A stretch of DNA of 64,000 bases from positions 19,700,001 to 19,764,000 of the forward strand of contig OX467088.1 of the NCBI GenBank assembly GCA_950106755.1, given 5' to 3'. Positions 11,949 through 22,115 of the stretch are shown piece after piece (the stretch's first letter is position 1; each line of letters begins with the position of its first letter). A program made the position numbers and the translations under genes. The notes beneath the pieces are model-generated. The model saw only the letters and a list, made by a program, of their open reading frames with translations. It had not been told where the DNA came from and searched no databases. Source of the stretch: Climacium dendroides (lineage: Eukaryota; Streptophyta; Bryopsida; Hypnales; Climaciaceae).

Positions 11949-14900
11949 ATGAACGGATTACAACCCATGAAGTCGGAGAGTGCGGAGGCTTTGAAGTTAG
12001 GCCTAACAATGGAGTTGGAGCCACCTGTCTTCGAACATGCTAGCAATGCAGAAGATTGGCGCAATGCATTGAACAAAGTAGTCCCTGCAGTTGTTGTTCT
12101 TCGCACCACCGCTACACGTGCATTTGATACCGAAGTGGCTGGAGCTAGCTATGCCACAGGCTTTGTTGTGGACAAAAAACGTGGCATTCTTCTCACCAAC
12201 CGCCATGTGGTGAAGCCAGGACCTATTGTGGCTGAAGCCATGTTTGTGAACCGAGAAGAGATTTCTGTGTATCCTCTATATCGAGACCCCATTCATGACT
12301 TTGGTTTCCTTTGGTTTGACCCTAATAATGTCCAGTTTTTGGAATATGAGGAAATCCCTTTGGCTCCAGATGCAGCAGCGGTAGGGCTTGAGATTCGTGT
12401 AGTAGGAAATGATAGTGGTGAAAAAGTTTCAATCCTTGCGGGTACACTTGCAAGGCTAGACCGTGATGCACCTCACTATAAGAAAGATGGCTACAACGAC
12501 TTCAATACATTCTACATGCAGGCTGCATCAGGGACAAAAGGTGGTTCTAGTGGCTCCCCTGTGATTGACATTCATGGCCGGGCTGTTGCACTTAACGCTG
12601 GCAGTAAGTCTGCTAGTGCTTCGGCTTTTTTCCTTCCTCTGGAACGCGTGGTGCGAGCTCTACATCTATTACAAACGCAGAAAGACAAGACTCCGAAGGG
12701 TTGGGAGCCTGCAGTGATTCCACGTGGAAGTTTTCAAATGACGTTCTCTCATAAAGGATTTGATGAGACACGTCGACTAGGGTTGAAACGGGATACTGAG
12801 CAGATGGTGAGGAAGGCATCACCTTTGTCTGAGACTGGGATGCTTGTGGTGGAGTCAGTTGTTCCTGGTGGTCCTGCACACAAGCAACTAGAGCCAGGGG
12901 ATGTTCTTGTACGCGCTGGTGGTGAGGTTTTAACGCAATTTTTGAAGTATGAAACTTTATTGGATGATAATGTGGGGAATCCTGTTAGTTTGGAGTTTGA
13001 ACGAGGAGGGGAAACCATGACTGTAACGATTACAGTTCAGGATTTGCACTCCATTACTCCCAATATGTTTTTGGAAGTGAGTGGTGGAGTGATCCATGCT
13101 CTTTCTTACCAACAAGCTCGAAATTTGCACTTTGTGTGCGGTATTGTGTATGTAGCTGAGCCTGGATACATGTTGTCTCGGGCAGGTGTTCCCAAACATG
13201 CCATTATTAAGAAGATGGCCGGGGAAGAGATAGTTGACCTTGACAAATTCATTTCAGTTTTCTTTAAACTTGCAAAAGGGGCTCGCGTTCCGCTAGAATT
13301 TGTAAGTCATATTGATAGGCATAGGAGCAAATCGGTTTTGGTGACTATTGATCGGCATGAATGGTATGCACCCCCTCGAATTTACACCCGGAATGACGCG
13401 ACTGGGTTGTGGGATATTCAACCTGCAGCTCCCATTGGTGAGGTTCCATTGATAGCTCTAAAAGTTGAGTCCATGGAAGTGGTGGTCAATGGGGCTCCAA
13501 AAGTAGGGGATGAAGTTAAAAGTAGTGGTGGTGGTGAAGAAATCCAAGTGGAAGCTGTTACAAAGCGACAAAGACTAGACAAAGAGTTGCCCATTGATCT
13601 TTCTAGTCCTATATTGGACAGCTCCTCCAAGCAAGGAAGTGGTGTTGCCCCAGGAACTAGCTCCTCCGTGGCAGAGCATGTCATTGAGCCAACTTTGGTG
13701 ATGATGGAGGTGCACATTCCACCTTCAGCTATGTTGGATGGTGTTCATGCCCAACATTTTTTTGGTACAGGCATTATTGTACATCATTCCAAGGACCTTG
13801 GTTTAGTAGCAGTAGACAAGAACACGGTGGCCATCTCGGTCTCTGATGTCATGTTGAATTTTGCTGCATTTCCAATGGAAATTCATGGTGAAGTTGTGTT
13901 TCTACATCCTGTGCACAACTACGCATTAGTGGCTTACGATCCAACCGCTTTAGGTGAAATGGGGATGGCAGCGGTGCAAGCAGCTGTACTCTTTCCAGAT
14001 CCTCCATTGCGAAGAGGAGACTTTGTTTACCTTGTTGGTCTTTCTCGAAGCTTGCAAGCAACATCGCGGAAATCGACTGTCACAAATGCTGGAGCTGCTC
14101 TTAATGTGGCAGCTGCTGATTGCCCCCGCTACCGTGCCATGAACATGGAAGTCATTGAGCTAGACACTGACTTTGGGCACACATTCTCCGGGGTCTTGGC
14201 TGATGAGAACGGGAAAGTACAAGCTTTGTGGGGGAGCTTCTCCACGCAAGTGAAGTATGGAGATAGTTCACCTGAAGACCACCAATTTGTACGGGGGATT
14301 CCAATTCATACCATCTGTGAGGTTTTGGATGTCATTGTGAATGGACTTACTGGTGGTCCATCTTTGTTCATTAATGGTTTGAAAAGGTCCATGCCATTGA
14401 TGCGTATCTTGGAAGCTGAGCTTCAACCAACCTTGTTGTCTAAGGCTCGAAGCTTTGGTCTTAGTGACAAGTGGGTGCAGGCTTTAGCTAAGAAAGACTC
14501 TATGAGACGACAGGTTCTACGTGTGAAGGGGTGCTTGGCAGGGTCACGAGCTTACGATGTGTTGGATCAAGGGGACATGCTTTTGGCTATTAGTGGGCAA
14601 CCGGTGACGTGCTTCCGCGATGTGGAGATTGCTTGTGAAGCCACCAAAACAACTTCTTCTAAAGATCTAGAGAATTCAACACCCGCAACTTTGGATTTGA
14701 CATTATTTCGACATGGTCAAGAAATCAACATTGAGGTAGGCATTGATGACCGTGATGGCTTTGGAACCACCCGGATGGTAAATTGGGCTGGATGTGTCTT
14801 GCAAGAGCCCCATTCTGCGGTTCGGGCATTAGGTTTTTTGCCTCAACAAGGGCATGGAGTATATGTGGCCCGATGGTGTCACGGAAGCCCCGTGCACAGG

Positions 14901-15146
14901 TATGGCTTGTATGCTCTCCAATGGATTGTGGAGGTGAATGGGAAGCCCACTCCGAATCTACAAGACTTTGTGGATGTGACCCAAGAGTTGGAGCATGGGG
15001 CATTTGTACGAGTCAAGACTGTGCACTTGAATGGAAAACCAAGAGTGTTGACGGTGAAGCAAGATCTTCATTACTGGCCAACATGGGAGCTTCGTCTTGA
15101 TCCTACAACAGCAATGTGGCGTCGTCACGTCATCAAGGCACATTGA
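11949..15146 (+). CDS. DEG7: DEG7-like Deg/HtrA serine protease with PDZ domains, intronless coding region
   Basis: ATP-independent serine endoprotease of 1065 aa, close to the roughly 1.1 kDa-residue Arabidopsis DEG7, which has been linked to photosystem II repair in the chloroplast stroma; other locations have been proposed. The first trypsin-like domain carries a full triad: His86 in TNRHVVKPG, Asp117 in DPIHDFGF and Ser201 in GGSSGSP. PDZ domains follow at about 265-365 and 375-470. A second protease-like domain (about 585-765) is degenerate: the His site reads DKNTV (623-627) and the Asp site reads HPVHN (653-657). Two further PDZ-like regions lie at about 780-900 and 930-1040. A basic stretch, KRQRLDK (539-545), could be a nuclear signal. 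The start was chosen as the first ATG giving family-like sequence; the EDWRNALNKVVPAVVVLRTT region aligns just after it. The uninterrupted 3.2 kb frame is unusual because flowering-plant DEG7 genes are rich in introns. No stop or frameshift is seen, so it looks functional. Confidence 0.93.
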   Translation: MNGLQPMKSESAEALKLGLTMELEPPVFEHASNAEDWRNALNKVVPAVVVLRTTATRAFDTEVAGASYATGFVVDKKRGILLTNRHVVKPGPIVAEAMFVNREEISVYPLYRDPIHDFGFLWFDPNNVQFLEYEEIPLAPDAAAVGLEIRVVGNDSGEKVSILAGTLARLDRDAPHYKKDGYNDFNTFYMQAASGTKGGSSGSPVIDIHGRAVALNAGSKSASASAFFLPLERVVRALHLLQTQKDKTPKGWEPAVIPRGSFQMTFSHKGFDETRRLGLKRDTEQMVRKASPLSETGMLVVESVVPGGPAHKQLEPGDVLVRAGGEVLTQFLKYETLLDDNVGNPVSLEFERGGETMTVTITVQDLHSITPNMFLEVSGGVIHALSYQQARNLHFVCGIVYVAEPGYMLSRAGVPKHAIIKKMAGEEIVDLDKFISVFFKLAKGARVPLEFVSHIDRHRSKSVLVTIDRHEWYAPPRIYTRNDATGLWDIQPAAPIGEVPLIALKVESMEVVVNGAPKVGDEVKSSGGGEEIQVEAVTKRQRLDKELPIDLSSPILDSSSKQGSGVAPGTSSSVAEHVIEPTLVMMEVHIPPSAMLDGVHAQHFFGTGIIVHHSKDLGLVAVDKNTVAISVSDVMLNFAAFPMEIHGEVVFLHPVHNYALVAYDPTALGEMGMAAVQAAVLFPDPPLRRGDFVYLVGLSRSLQATSRKSTVTNAGAALNVAAADCPRYRAMNMEVIELDTDFGHTFSGVLADENGKVQALWGSFSTQVKYGDSSPEDHQFVRGIPIHTICEVLDVIVNGLTGGPSLFINGLKRSMPLMRILEAELQPTLLSKARSFGLSDKWVQALAKKDSMRRQVLRVKGCLAGSRAYDVLDQGDMLLAISGQPVTCFRDVEIACEATKTTSSKDLENSTPATLDLTLFRHGQEINIEVGIDDRDGFGTTRMVNWAGCVLQEPHSAVRALGFLPQQGHGVYVARWCHGSPVHRYGLYALQWIVEVNGKPTPNLQDFVDVTQELEHGAFVRVKTVHLNGKPRVLTVKQDLHYWPTWELRLDPTTAMWRRHVIKAH

Positions 15147-16326
15147 GGTAGGAAACCCAAATTTCCTTAATTTATATGATTTTTTGTAACGTGGCCTCTA
15201 TTCCCATTTTTTATAAAGGATTCCAACGCATCCAAAATATTGTATGTATTAGTTGGATATTGGAAGAATAAGCTATGAATTGTAGAATTGTGGGTAAGCA
15301 TTTACTCTTTAGCTTTATTAACATCATTGCATTCACTAGTTTCTAGATGTGTCCTTATGAGTAACATTCTTACCATTTAAAGTCTAAAGGCCACCACACA
15401 AAAGGGTTCCCTATTGTTCTTTGAACTTATATTTGTAGGGTGTTCTTCTCAAGCTTCATGTGGTTGGCATGAAAAATTTCTTTAAGTACATATTTTAATA
15501 AACAACATGTTTGGACAATTTGTCAAATTAGGATTATGGACTTATAATAGTTCTCTTTGATCTATGGCAGATACCATTGTGGACAAATTTGTGTTAAACA
15601 AATCCATTTCAAGGACTTGTGCATTAAGTTGAAATGAAGCTACTACAACAAGCAAGGATGGTATTGTGGGAGTATCAACATCCAATTGCTGTTGATATTG
15701 TTGTGTTATTATTTTTAGTTTTTACATAGGAGGTATTTTAGTAATCATGGACATTGTGATTCATTGGAAACAAAAATTTCACCAGAACATTTCTGGTGTG
15801 GATGTTACCCTTTTGAATTTAAGTCTTTTACTATTTTGATAGTATATTAAAATCCCCCTTTTCTACTATGGCGGAGAATCTGAGTCCTTGAATTGAGTAT
15901 AAGCTTATGTACGTCAAGTTACCATGATGATGACTTTACCCTACATTTTAACCTATAAAGTTGGTTGAAAAATACGAAAATATTCTCAAAATTACACAAA
16001 ATAGTAGCGTGGACAAATAGAGTTGCAAATAAATTTTTATGCATTTTGAAGAACTTCTAACCATAGGATCTCATTCTTGACTTGTGTTTTAATGACATTT
16101 AAAAAATTTAGGCCTTCAAGGCATGTCATGAGTGAGATCCATATATGCACATAAACAATTTCTGCTACCTTACATGAAGGTCAAATTCAATATAAATTAA
16201 GTCATTTTTGGAGGAAAAAAGAAGTGTCACATGTCATCTTGTGAATGGTGTGAAGTGCCACCTCTAAGAATCTAATGTAGAAATTCATTTTGGCACTTGA
16301 ATGTTGAATTAGATCTTCATGTATAG
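15147..16326. other. AT-rich intergenic DNA after DEG7
   Basis: This contains the DEG7 3' UTR (no exact polyadenylation site assigned) and then AT-rich sequence without ORFs or recognisable repeats. No poly(A) tract follows the stop codon. Confidence 0.45.
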
Positions 16327-17266
16327 TACAGTGGGGTACCAATCAAAATGTCGTTTTCGAATTTGCAGTGAGTAAAATTTCAATGCTGCTAACTTTGAAA
16401 GCCTCCTGAGAGCTCAAAAATTGGTATTTTATCACGAAATTTTTACCACAACATCATCTTTAAGTCAATTATATTTATGCCAAATTTCAAGGCCAAAAGA
16501 TTTACTGAAAAAAAGTTATTCAAAATCTACCAACATTGGTAGCTGTGAAAATTTTTTCACTGCTGCCAACTTTGACAGCCTCCCAAAGATTGAATTATTA
16601 TTTTTTGCCATGAAATTCTTGGAACAAAAACCTATTTATGTTGATAACATATGATAAAAATTTCAAAGCCAAAAGTTTAATAAAATAAAAGATATTAACA
16701 ATCTACCAACATGTGTCATTTTGAGAAACAATTGTAAAAACCGTTTCACTACTTCAACTTTGACACCCTCCCAAGGGCTGAAAAATTGCTTATTTACTAT
16801 GAAATTTTTTCCACAAAGTGATATCTATGTTAATAACATTTGTGACAAGTTTCAAAGCCGAAAAAGTTATACAAAAAAAAATATTCAAAATCTATCAACA
16901 TGTGTAGCTGTGAAAAACCATTTCATTACTTCCAACTTTGACACCCTCTTAAGGGCTGCAATTTTACTTATTTACCATGAATTTTTTTTGTACAAGATCC
17001 CCTCTATGCTAATAACATGTTTGCCAAATTTGAAGGTCAAAAGATAGATTTACAAAAAATAAAAAAAATCCACAATCTACCAAGATGTGTAGTTGTGGGA
17101 AACAATGGAGGAAACCATTTCATCGCTACCAACTTTGACACCGTCTCAACAGTTGAGAAATTGTCTATTTACCATGAAACTTTTGTCACAACATGCTCTT
17201 TATGTTAACAACATTCATGCCAAATTTCAAGGTCAAAAAAGTTATACGAAAAAAAATATTTACAAT

Positions 17267-18273
17267 CTACCAATGTGTATGTCTTCCATTTACCTCAATC
17301 ACTGCTTGTAACCTAGAGGGCATAGAATGACATAGTTGAAGGAACTTTGTACCATTGATTAACCACCACTCTCTTTCAATAACTATCTTCAAGTCATCTA
17401 AATTTTTTGGACATATTGGGCCATGTTGTACAGCATCTTTCAAATCTTCCAAAGGTTCTCAATTGAATTGAGATCGGGAGAATTTGCAAGCCAATCGAGC
17501 TTCTCCAAGAGGTGTGTTTGTCTCCATTCTTCACATAGTTTGCTATGATGGACAGGTGCGCCATCTTCCATGAGCAATCCCTGTGGCACTCTACTCATAA
17601 AATGAAGCAACTCACTATTGTAAACCACTTCAACAAAATCCTTAGCAAAACATCTATCTTTGGGTATAAAAAGAAGTTGTGACTTTTGCCCTCCAGCAAA
17701 TGCACCCCAAATCATCAAAGAAGTTCTCCCACTCTTAAAAGTTGGAACTATACAACTTGATGAATAACGCTTATATGCATTTCTCCAAACATGAATTTGT
17801 TTAGAATTTTTTCCAACTTCAAAGGTAGACTCATTTGTTCAAACAACTCTCTCCCATTCTTTTACACTCCACCCATAATACTTTTGAGCAAATGCCAATC
17901 ATTGAGACATGTGACAAGGTGTCAAGAAAGGTTTTTAAACTACAATTCGATTGAAAATGCCACTTTCATGTAAGGCCCTTCGAATAGTTGATCTAGACAC
18001 TTGAATAGAACATATATTAGTGATCTCAGAGAGTGTCGAGCAACGATGAGTTTTTGAGACACGTATAATAGCACGGACATCTCTATCACTAAGCTTTTTA
18101 GCATGACTTCCACCACAAGGTTTGCACTTATAGGTTCCATCTTCTCGAAATTTCTTCACTACCCTCTGAACTGTTTTAACATGGACTCCAACTATAGCTG
18201 CAATGTCAACTCCTGTCTTCCCTACCTCACTCAAATCTACTATGTGAATACGAGTTTCATCTGAAATAGCCAT
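17267..18273 (-). pseudogene. Tc1-like transposase, DD34E type, disabled
   Basis: Would cut and paste the element at TA sites. An N-terminal helix-turn-helix region (ATG at 18273; motifs GVHVKTVQRVVKKFREDG and VSRSTIRRALHESG) is followed by the DDE catalytic domain (WGAFAGG; MEDGAPVHH; SPDLNSIENLW). The second Asp and the Glu are separated by exactly 34 residues. It is dead: in-frame stops lie at 17935-17937, 17899-17901 and 17839-17841, the first catalytic Asp reads Asn (codon 17833-17835), and a frameshift near 17445 puts the C-terminus in another frame after a stop at 17440. The two TGA codons stand where Trp is expected, so they look like G-to-A changes. Family assignment is firm; plants more often carry DD39D mariners. 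Confidence 0.9.
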
Positions 18274-18279
18274 TACTCA

Positions 18280-18690
18280 GTGACCATGATCTAGCCTTCA
18301 CTTAATTATCATGATCCAGCCTCACTCACTGAGCACATATGTAACCTCACTCAGTCATCAAAAACAAATCTCACATACCTTCAATCACTTACCATGATCC
18401 AACTTTATTCACCACATGTATAACCTCACTCAGTTATAAAAAAAAACTCACACCCTCAATCACTCACCATCATCCAGCCTCACAACCTTCATTCATTCAC
18501 TAGACCTCACCAGTCACCACATGTAAGTTATAACCTCACTCACTCTTAAAGAAAATCTCACATACCTCCATATATCCTCAGTCACTCATCCCATGTTTCA
18601 TCCACTCAGTTATCACATAGCCTAGACTTGCTTAGTTAACTCATCTTTCATGCACTCAATCACTCATGTTCACAAAGTTTCAATCCTCTG
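18280..18690 (+). repeat. Degenerate tandem repeat inside the Tc1-type element
   Basis: About four copies of roughly 100 bp. Each has variants of CCATGATCCAGCCTCACTCA, AACCTCACTCAGT and ATCTCACATACCT. It lies upstream of the transposase start, so it could hold its promoter. Confidence 0.6.
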
Positions 18691-19878
18691 TTTAGAAAAT
18701 AATCACCCATCACTTGCTTCTCTCATCATCCCACATCCCACCTCCTATAATGCTCTATTGTAAGTGCAAGCATTTTTATTGAGAGGAAAAAGCTTCTTCA
18801 TGCATGTATGGTCTCCAATTTTTAAACAAGTGCATTCTTTGAGATGTGACAAGTGCACACAACTAGATTTGGCTATCCTTGATTTTATTGAGAAGCATTT
18901 ATGATTAGAGATTGCATCAACTAGAGAATTTCAATCTAGAATCATGAGTGTCTAACATACTTCAACAATTTCAATGTCTTTAATAAAATGTATCTCACAA
19001 CTACACATTGGTAGATTGCAAATATTTTTTTTTGTATAAATTTTTTGACCTTGAAATTTGGCATGAATGATGTTAACATAAAGAGCATGTTGTGACAAAA
19101 GTTTCATGGTAAATAGACAATTTCTCAACTGTTGAGATGGTGTCAAAGTTGGTAGCGATGAAATGGTTTCCCCCATTGTTTCCCACAACTACACATCTTG
19201 GTAGATTGTGGATTTTTTTTTTTTTTTGTAAATCTATCTTTTGACCTTCAAATTTGGCAAACATGTTATTAGCATAGAGGGGATCTTGTGCAAAAAAAAT
19301 TCATGGTAAATAAGTAAAATTGCAGCCCTTAAGAGGGTGTCAAAGTTGGAAGTAATGAAATGGTTTTTCACAGCTACACATGTTGATAGATTTTGAATAT
19401 TTTTTTTTGTATAACTTTTTCGGCTTTGAAACTTGTCACAAATGTTATTAACATAGATATCACTTTGTGGAAAAAATTTCATAGTAAATAAGCAATTTTT
19501 CAGCCCTTGGGAGGGTGTCAAAGTTGAAGTAGTGAAACGGTTTTTACAATTGTTTCTCAAAATGACACATGTTGGTAGATTGTTAATATCTTTTATTTTA
19601 TTAAACTTTTGGCCTTGAAATTTTTATCATATGTTATCAACATAAATAGGTTTTTGTTCCAAGAATTTCATGGCAAAAAATAATAATTCAATCTTTGGGA
19701 GGCTGTCAAAGTTGGTAGCAGTGAAAATTTTTTCACAGCTACCAATGTTGGTAGATTTTGAATAACTTTTTTTTGTTAAATCTTTTGGCCTTGAAATAGG
19801 AGGCTTTCAAAGTTGGCAGCATTGAAATTTTTCTCACTACAAATTCGAAAACAACATTTTGATTGGTACCCCACTGTA

Positions 19879-20639
19879 CTTCATTTGAGTTGACAAAAAG
19901 CAACCTCAAACCATTTTGGATTTACAAGAGCTTTCATTGGGAATTAATTTGAAGAACTTCCAATTATGATGGGTTATTCAATAGATTATGCTAATATTTG
20001 TGTAAGGTGGGGTGAGCACAAAGTACCTTTGAAATCATGGTGATTAGATTTTTATGGGGTTTATACCTGAATTTTCTTTTGTAAATTTTTTCTCAATTTT
20101 CCTTGGAAGACAAGTAGAACTAGCATGTAATCCACTTTTATTCATGTTTTTTGGACTCTTATTGAATTAATTTTGAATTTTGGAAATTGAAATTGGAGTT
20201 TTGTAAGACTATCTCTACCATGAGTTGCTATTTAAAAGATCATTAAGGTGAAAACACCTAAAACAATCAAAATAAACAATTCAATATAATTAAAGTCACT
20301 TTCTTCAAGAAAAAATCATTTTTATAGTATTAGCAATTGAAAATCATGAGTTTTAAAAATAAATAAATTGTGGATAAGATAGGTAATTACTATGAATTTT
20401 CAAAGTCAAAATTCCCTAGGCCATTTGTAATGTAGATTTTGTCCACTCACAAAACCCAGGGAAAAGTAGTATAGGGGTCATTTTCCAAAGGAAAGGTCAA
20501 GTAGTCTAACATATGAGTGACTAAGGTCACTTTATTTTGCTTTTGGAATATTTATCTAACGTTTTCTCATCTCTTTTCAATAAAGAAAACCCAAGGATAA
20601 TTACTAAGGTCAATTTTCTCAGTCCAAATATATAATGTT
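19879..20639. other. AT-rich intergenic DNA with one dispersed repeat copy
   Basis: No gene is seen. About 20085-20215 is a diverged copy of about 340-510 (see the first entry). Confidence 0.45.
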
Positions 20640-21411
20640 TATTATAGACTCAATGTATGCGTCCCAGTCCTGCCTAGTGTGTGGCTCACGTCAAATATCT
20701 TGGTCAATTTGCCAGGTATAGTCAATTTGCTATGCATGCTCTAGCCACTTAATATATTTTAAAATACAAATAAACTTTTAGGTACAATTGATATGCTCTT
20801 CTTTTTATGCCATTGTATTCAATTTGTATTGTATTTATTAGTCTAATTGCCTAGTTGTTATGCTTAATTCAAATCTACATTGTCTATTACATTTTTCCAT
20901 ATGCAAAGTATGAAGAAAATGCAAACTTTCCTAATCAATTTGGAATTTTAGTCTTCAAGCTTTTCCCTTTAGCTTTAGCTTTTCCGGTGGGCAATTTTAT
21001 CTTTACTTTGCTTTACTTGTAGGGTCAAATAGGCACCATGACTAACTACTAACCAAGGACATGGCTAATGGACCTATGACTGTAGTATCTATTCATTTAC
21101 AATAACTAAGTTGACTTGCCACCAACCCTTATCTATAATGCCTATTTGACCATTACTTGTTGGCTTTGCAAATGGACTTGTCTCCCCATAACAAAACACT
21201 TTCCACTACTTGAGATTCTATAGGTATGATTCAAATTCTATTTGCCAACACTAACTTGTAAAATTCAAATGTAATTCTAACAGACTTAACTTAATTATAG
21301 GTCAATTTGTTCTATTAGCAATTTCTACAGCAATTGGACATCAACAACTTATGACCAACATATCAGTTCATCATCATTAGACACAACCAGACTTGCATTG
21401 TGTACAACATT
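20640..21411 (+). repeat. Left part of a tract with a recurrent CAATTAGAC-like word
   Basis: Variants of the nine-base word C(A/T)A(A/T)TNG(A/G)C recur on the + strand near 20704, 20721, 20784, 20843, 20935, 21024, 21142, 21170, 21238, 21303 and 21334. The sequence between them is not conserved. The tract resumes after the Copia element at 26624. Confidence 0.5.
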
Positions 21412-21592
21412 TGTTAGTGCATTTAGACTGTAACAGAGACTCAACAGTCATGCCTGTTCCAGACACCGTTACGTTACAGTAGCAGTGTTCTCTCCTTCCA
21501 TAAGAAGGTTGTCACAAACTCTTTTATTAATTAATATAAAACTATTGTGCATCTATATATCTGTGCATGCTTGCTTATTCCACTCTAACACA
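21412..21592 (+). repeat. 5' LTR of the Copia element
   Basis: 181 bp, ends TGTTAG and TAACACA. It contains a TATA-like AATATAAAAC near 21532 that may be the promoter. Confidence 0.95.
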
Positions 21593-21604
21593 TGGTATCA
21601 GAGC
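21593..21604 (+). other. Primer-binding site (initiator tRNA-Met)
   Basis: TGGTATCAGAGC directly abuts the 5' LTR, the usual plant Copia arrangement. Confidence 0.93.
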
Positions 21605-22115
21605 ACGATAAACATCATGTGCTACGTTAAGGCACTGATAGCTGATGTCGACGACTTGATCATCGTTGACGAGCTTTGAGAAGAAGCCGAAGCATAGCTG
21701 TGCCTTAATCAAGCAATTGAAACCAATTTTCCTGCACTTCCAATCGAAGAAGATGCAGAACATCTTGACGATGGAATAATCTCATATATTTTAAGATTCA
21801 TTGATCCTCCTACAGTAACTTTTGATTTTTCAAATGCATATTACCAAGAACCCATCGAACCTGTGGACGCAACATTGCAAGAACAGCCTGCTGTCTTTGA
21901 CATCATCCCATACGGGATTTCCAATACACCTCAAGTCTTTTTAAATTCAAGACCTATTGTTCATAATGAACCTGGACAATTTGATGAGGTTATTCCTCAG
22001 TACTTTGTAGATGATTCATACGACACCATCCCTTCTTTTCTATATTAGGAACTTTAAGTCTTGATACACGTTTCCGTCTTATTCTTAGGACGAATTACTT
22101 TTATTGAACCTTGAA

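Larger units (their letters stand above)
16329..19876 (-). mobile_element. Tc1-type (DD34E) DNA transposon, complete ends, inactive
   Basis: A 3548 bp element bounded by CAGTGGGGTACCAATC at the left and its exact complement at the right. TA duplications lie at 16327-16328 and 19877-19878, the hallmark of Tc1/mariner insertion. Inverted repeats are very long: left arm 16329 to about 17280, right arm about 19002 to 19876. The right arm lacks about 75 bp present near 16415-16490 in the left. Each arm consists of about five tandem units of 170-190 bp marked by ATCTACCAACATGTGTAGC-like blocks (left arm near 16529, 16699, 16888, 17070, 17262). The transposase lies between the arms on the - strand and is broken. 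Confidence 0.92.

Noticed and set aside
16421..17311. Several open frames repeated in both arms of the Tc1-type element
   Set aside because: They are open frames in noncoding inverted-repeat units, mirrored at 18952-19560; no protein features.
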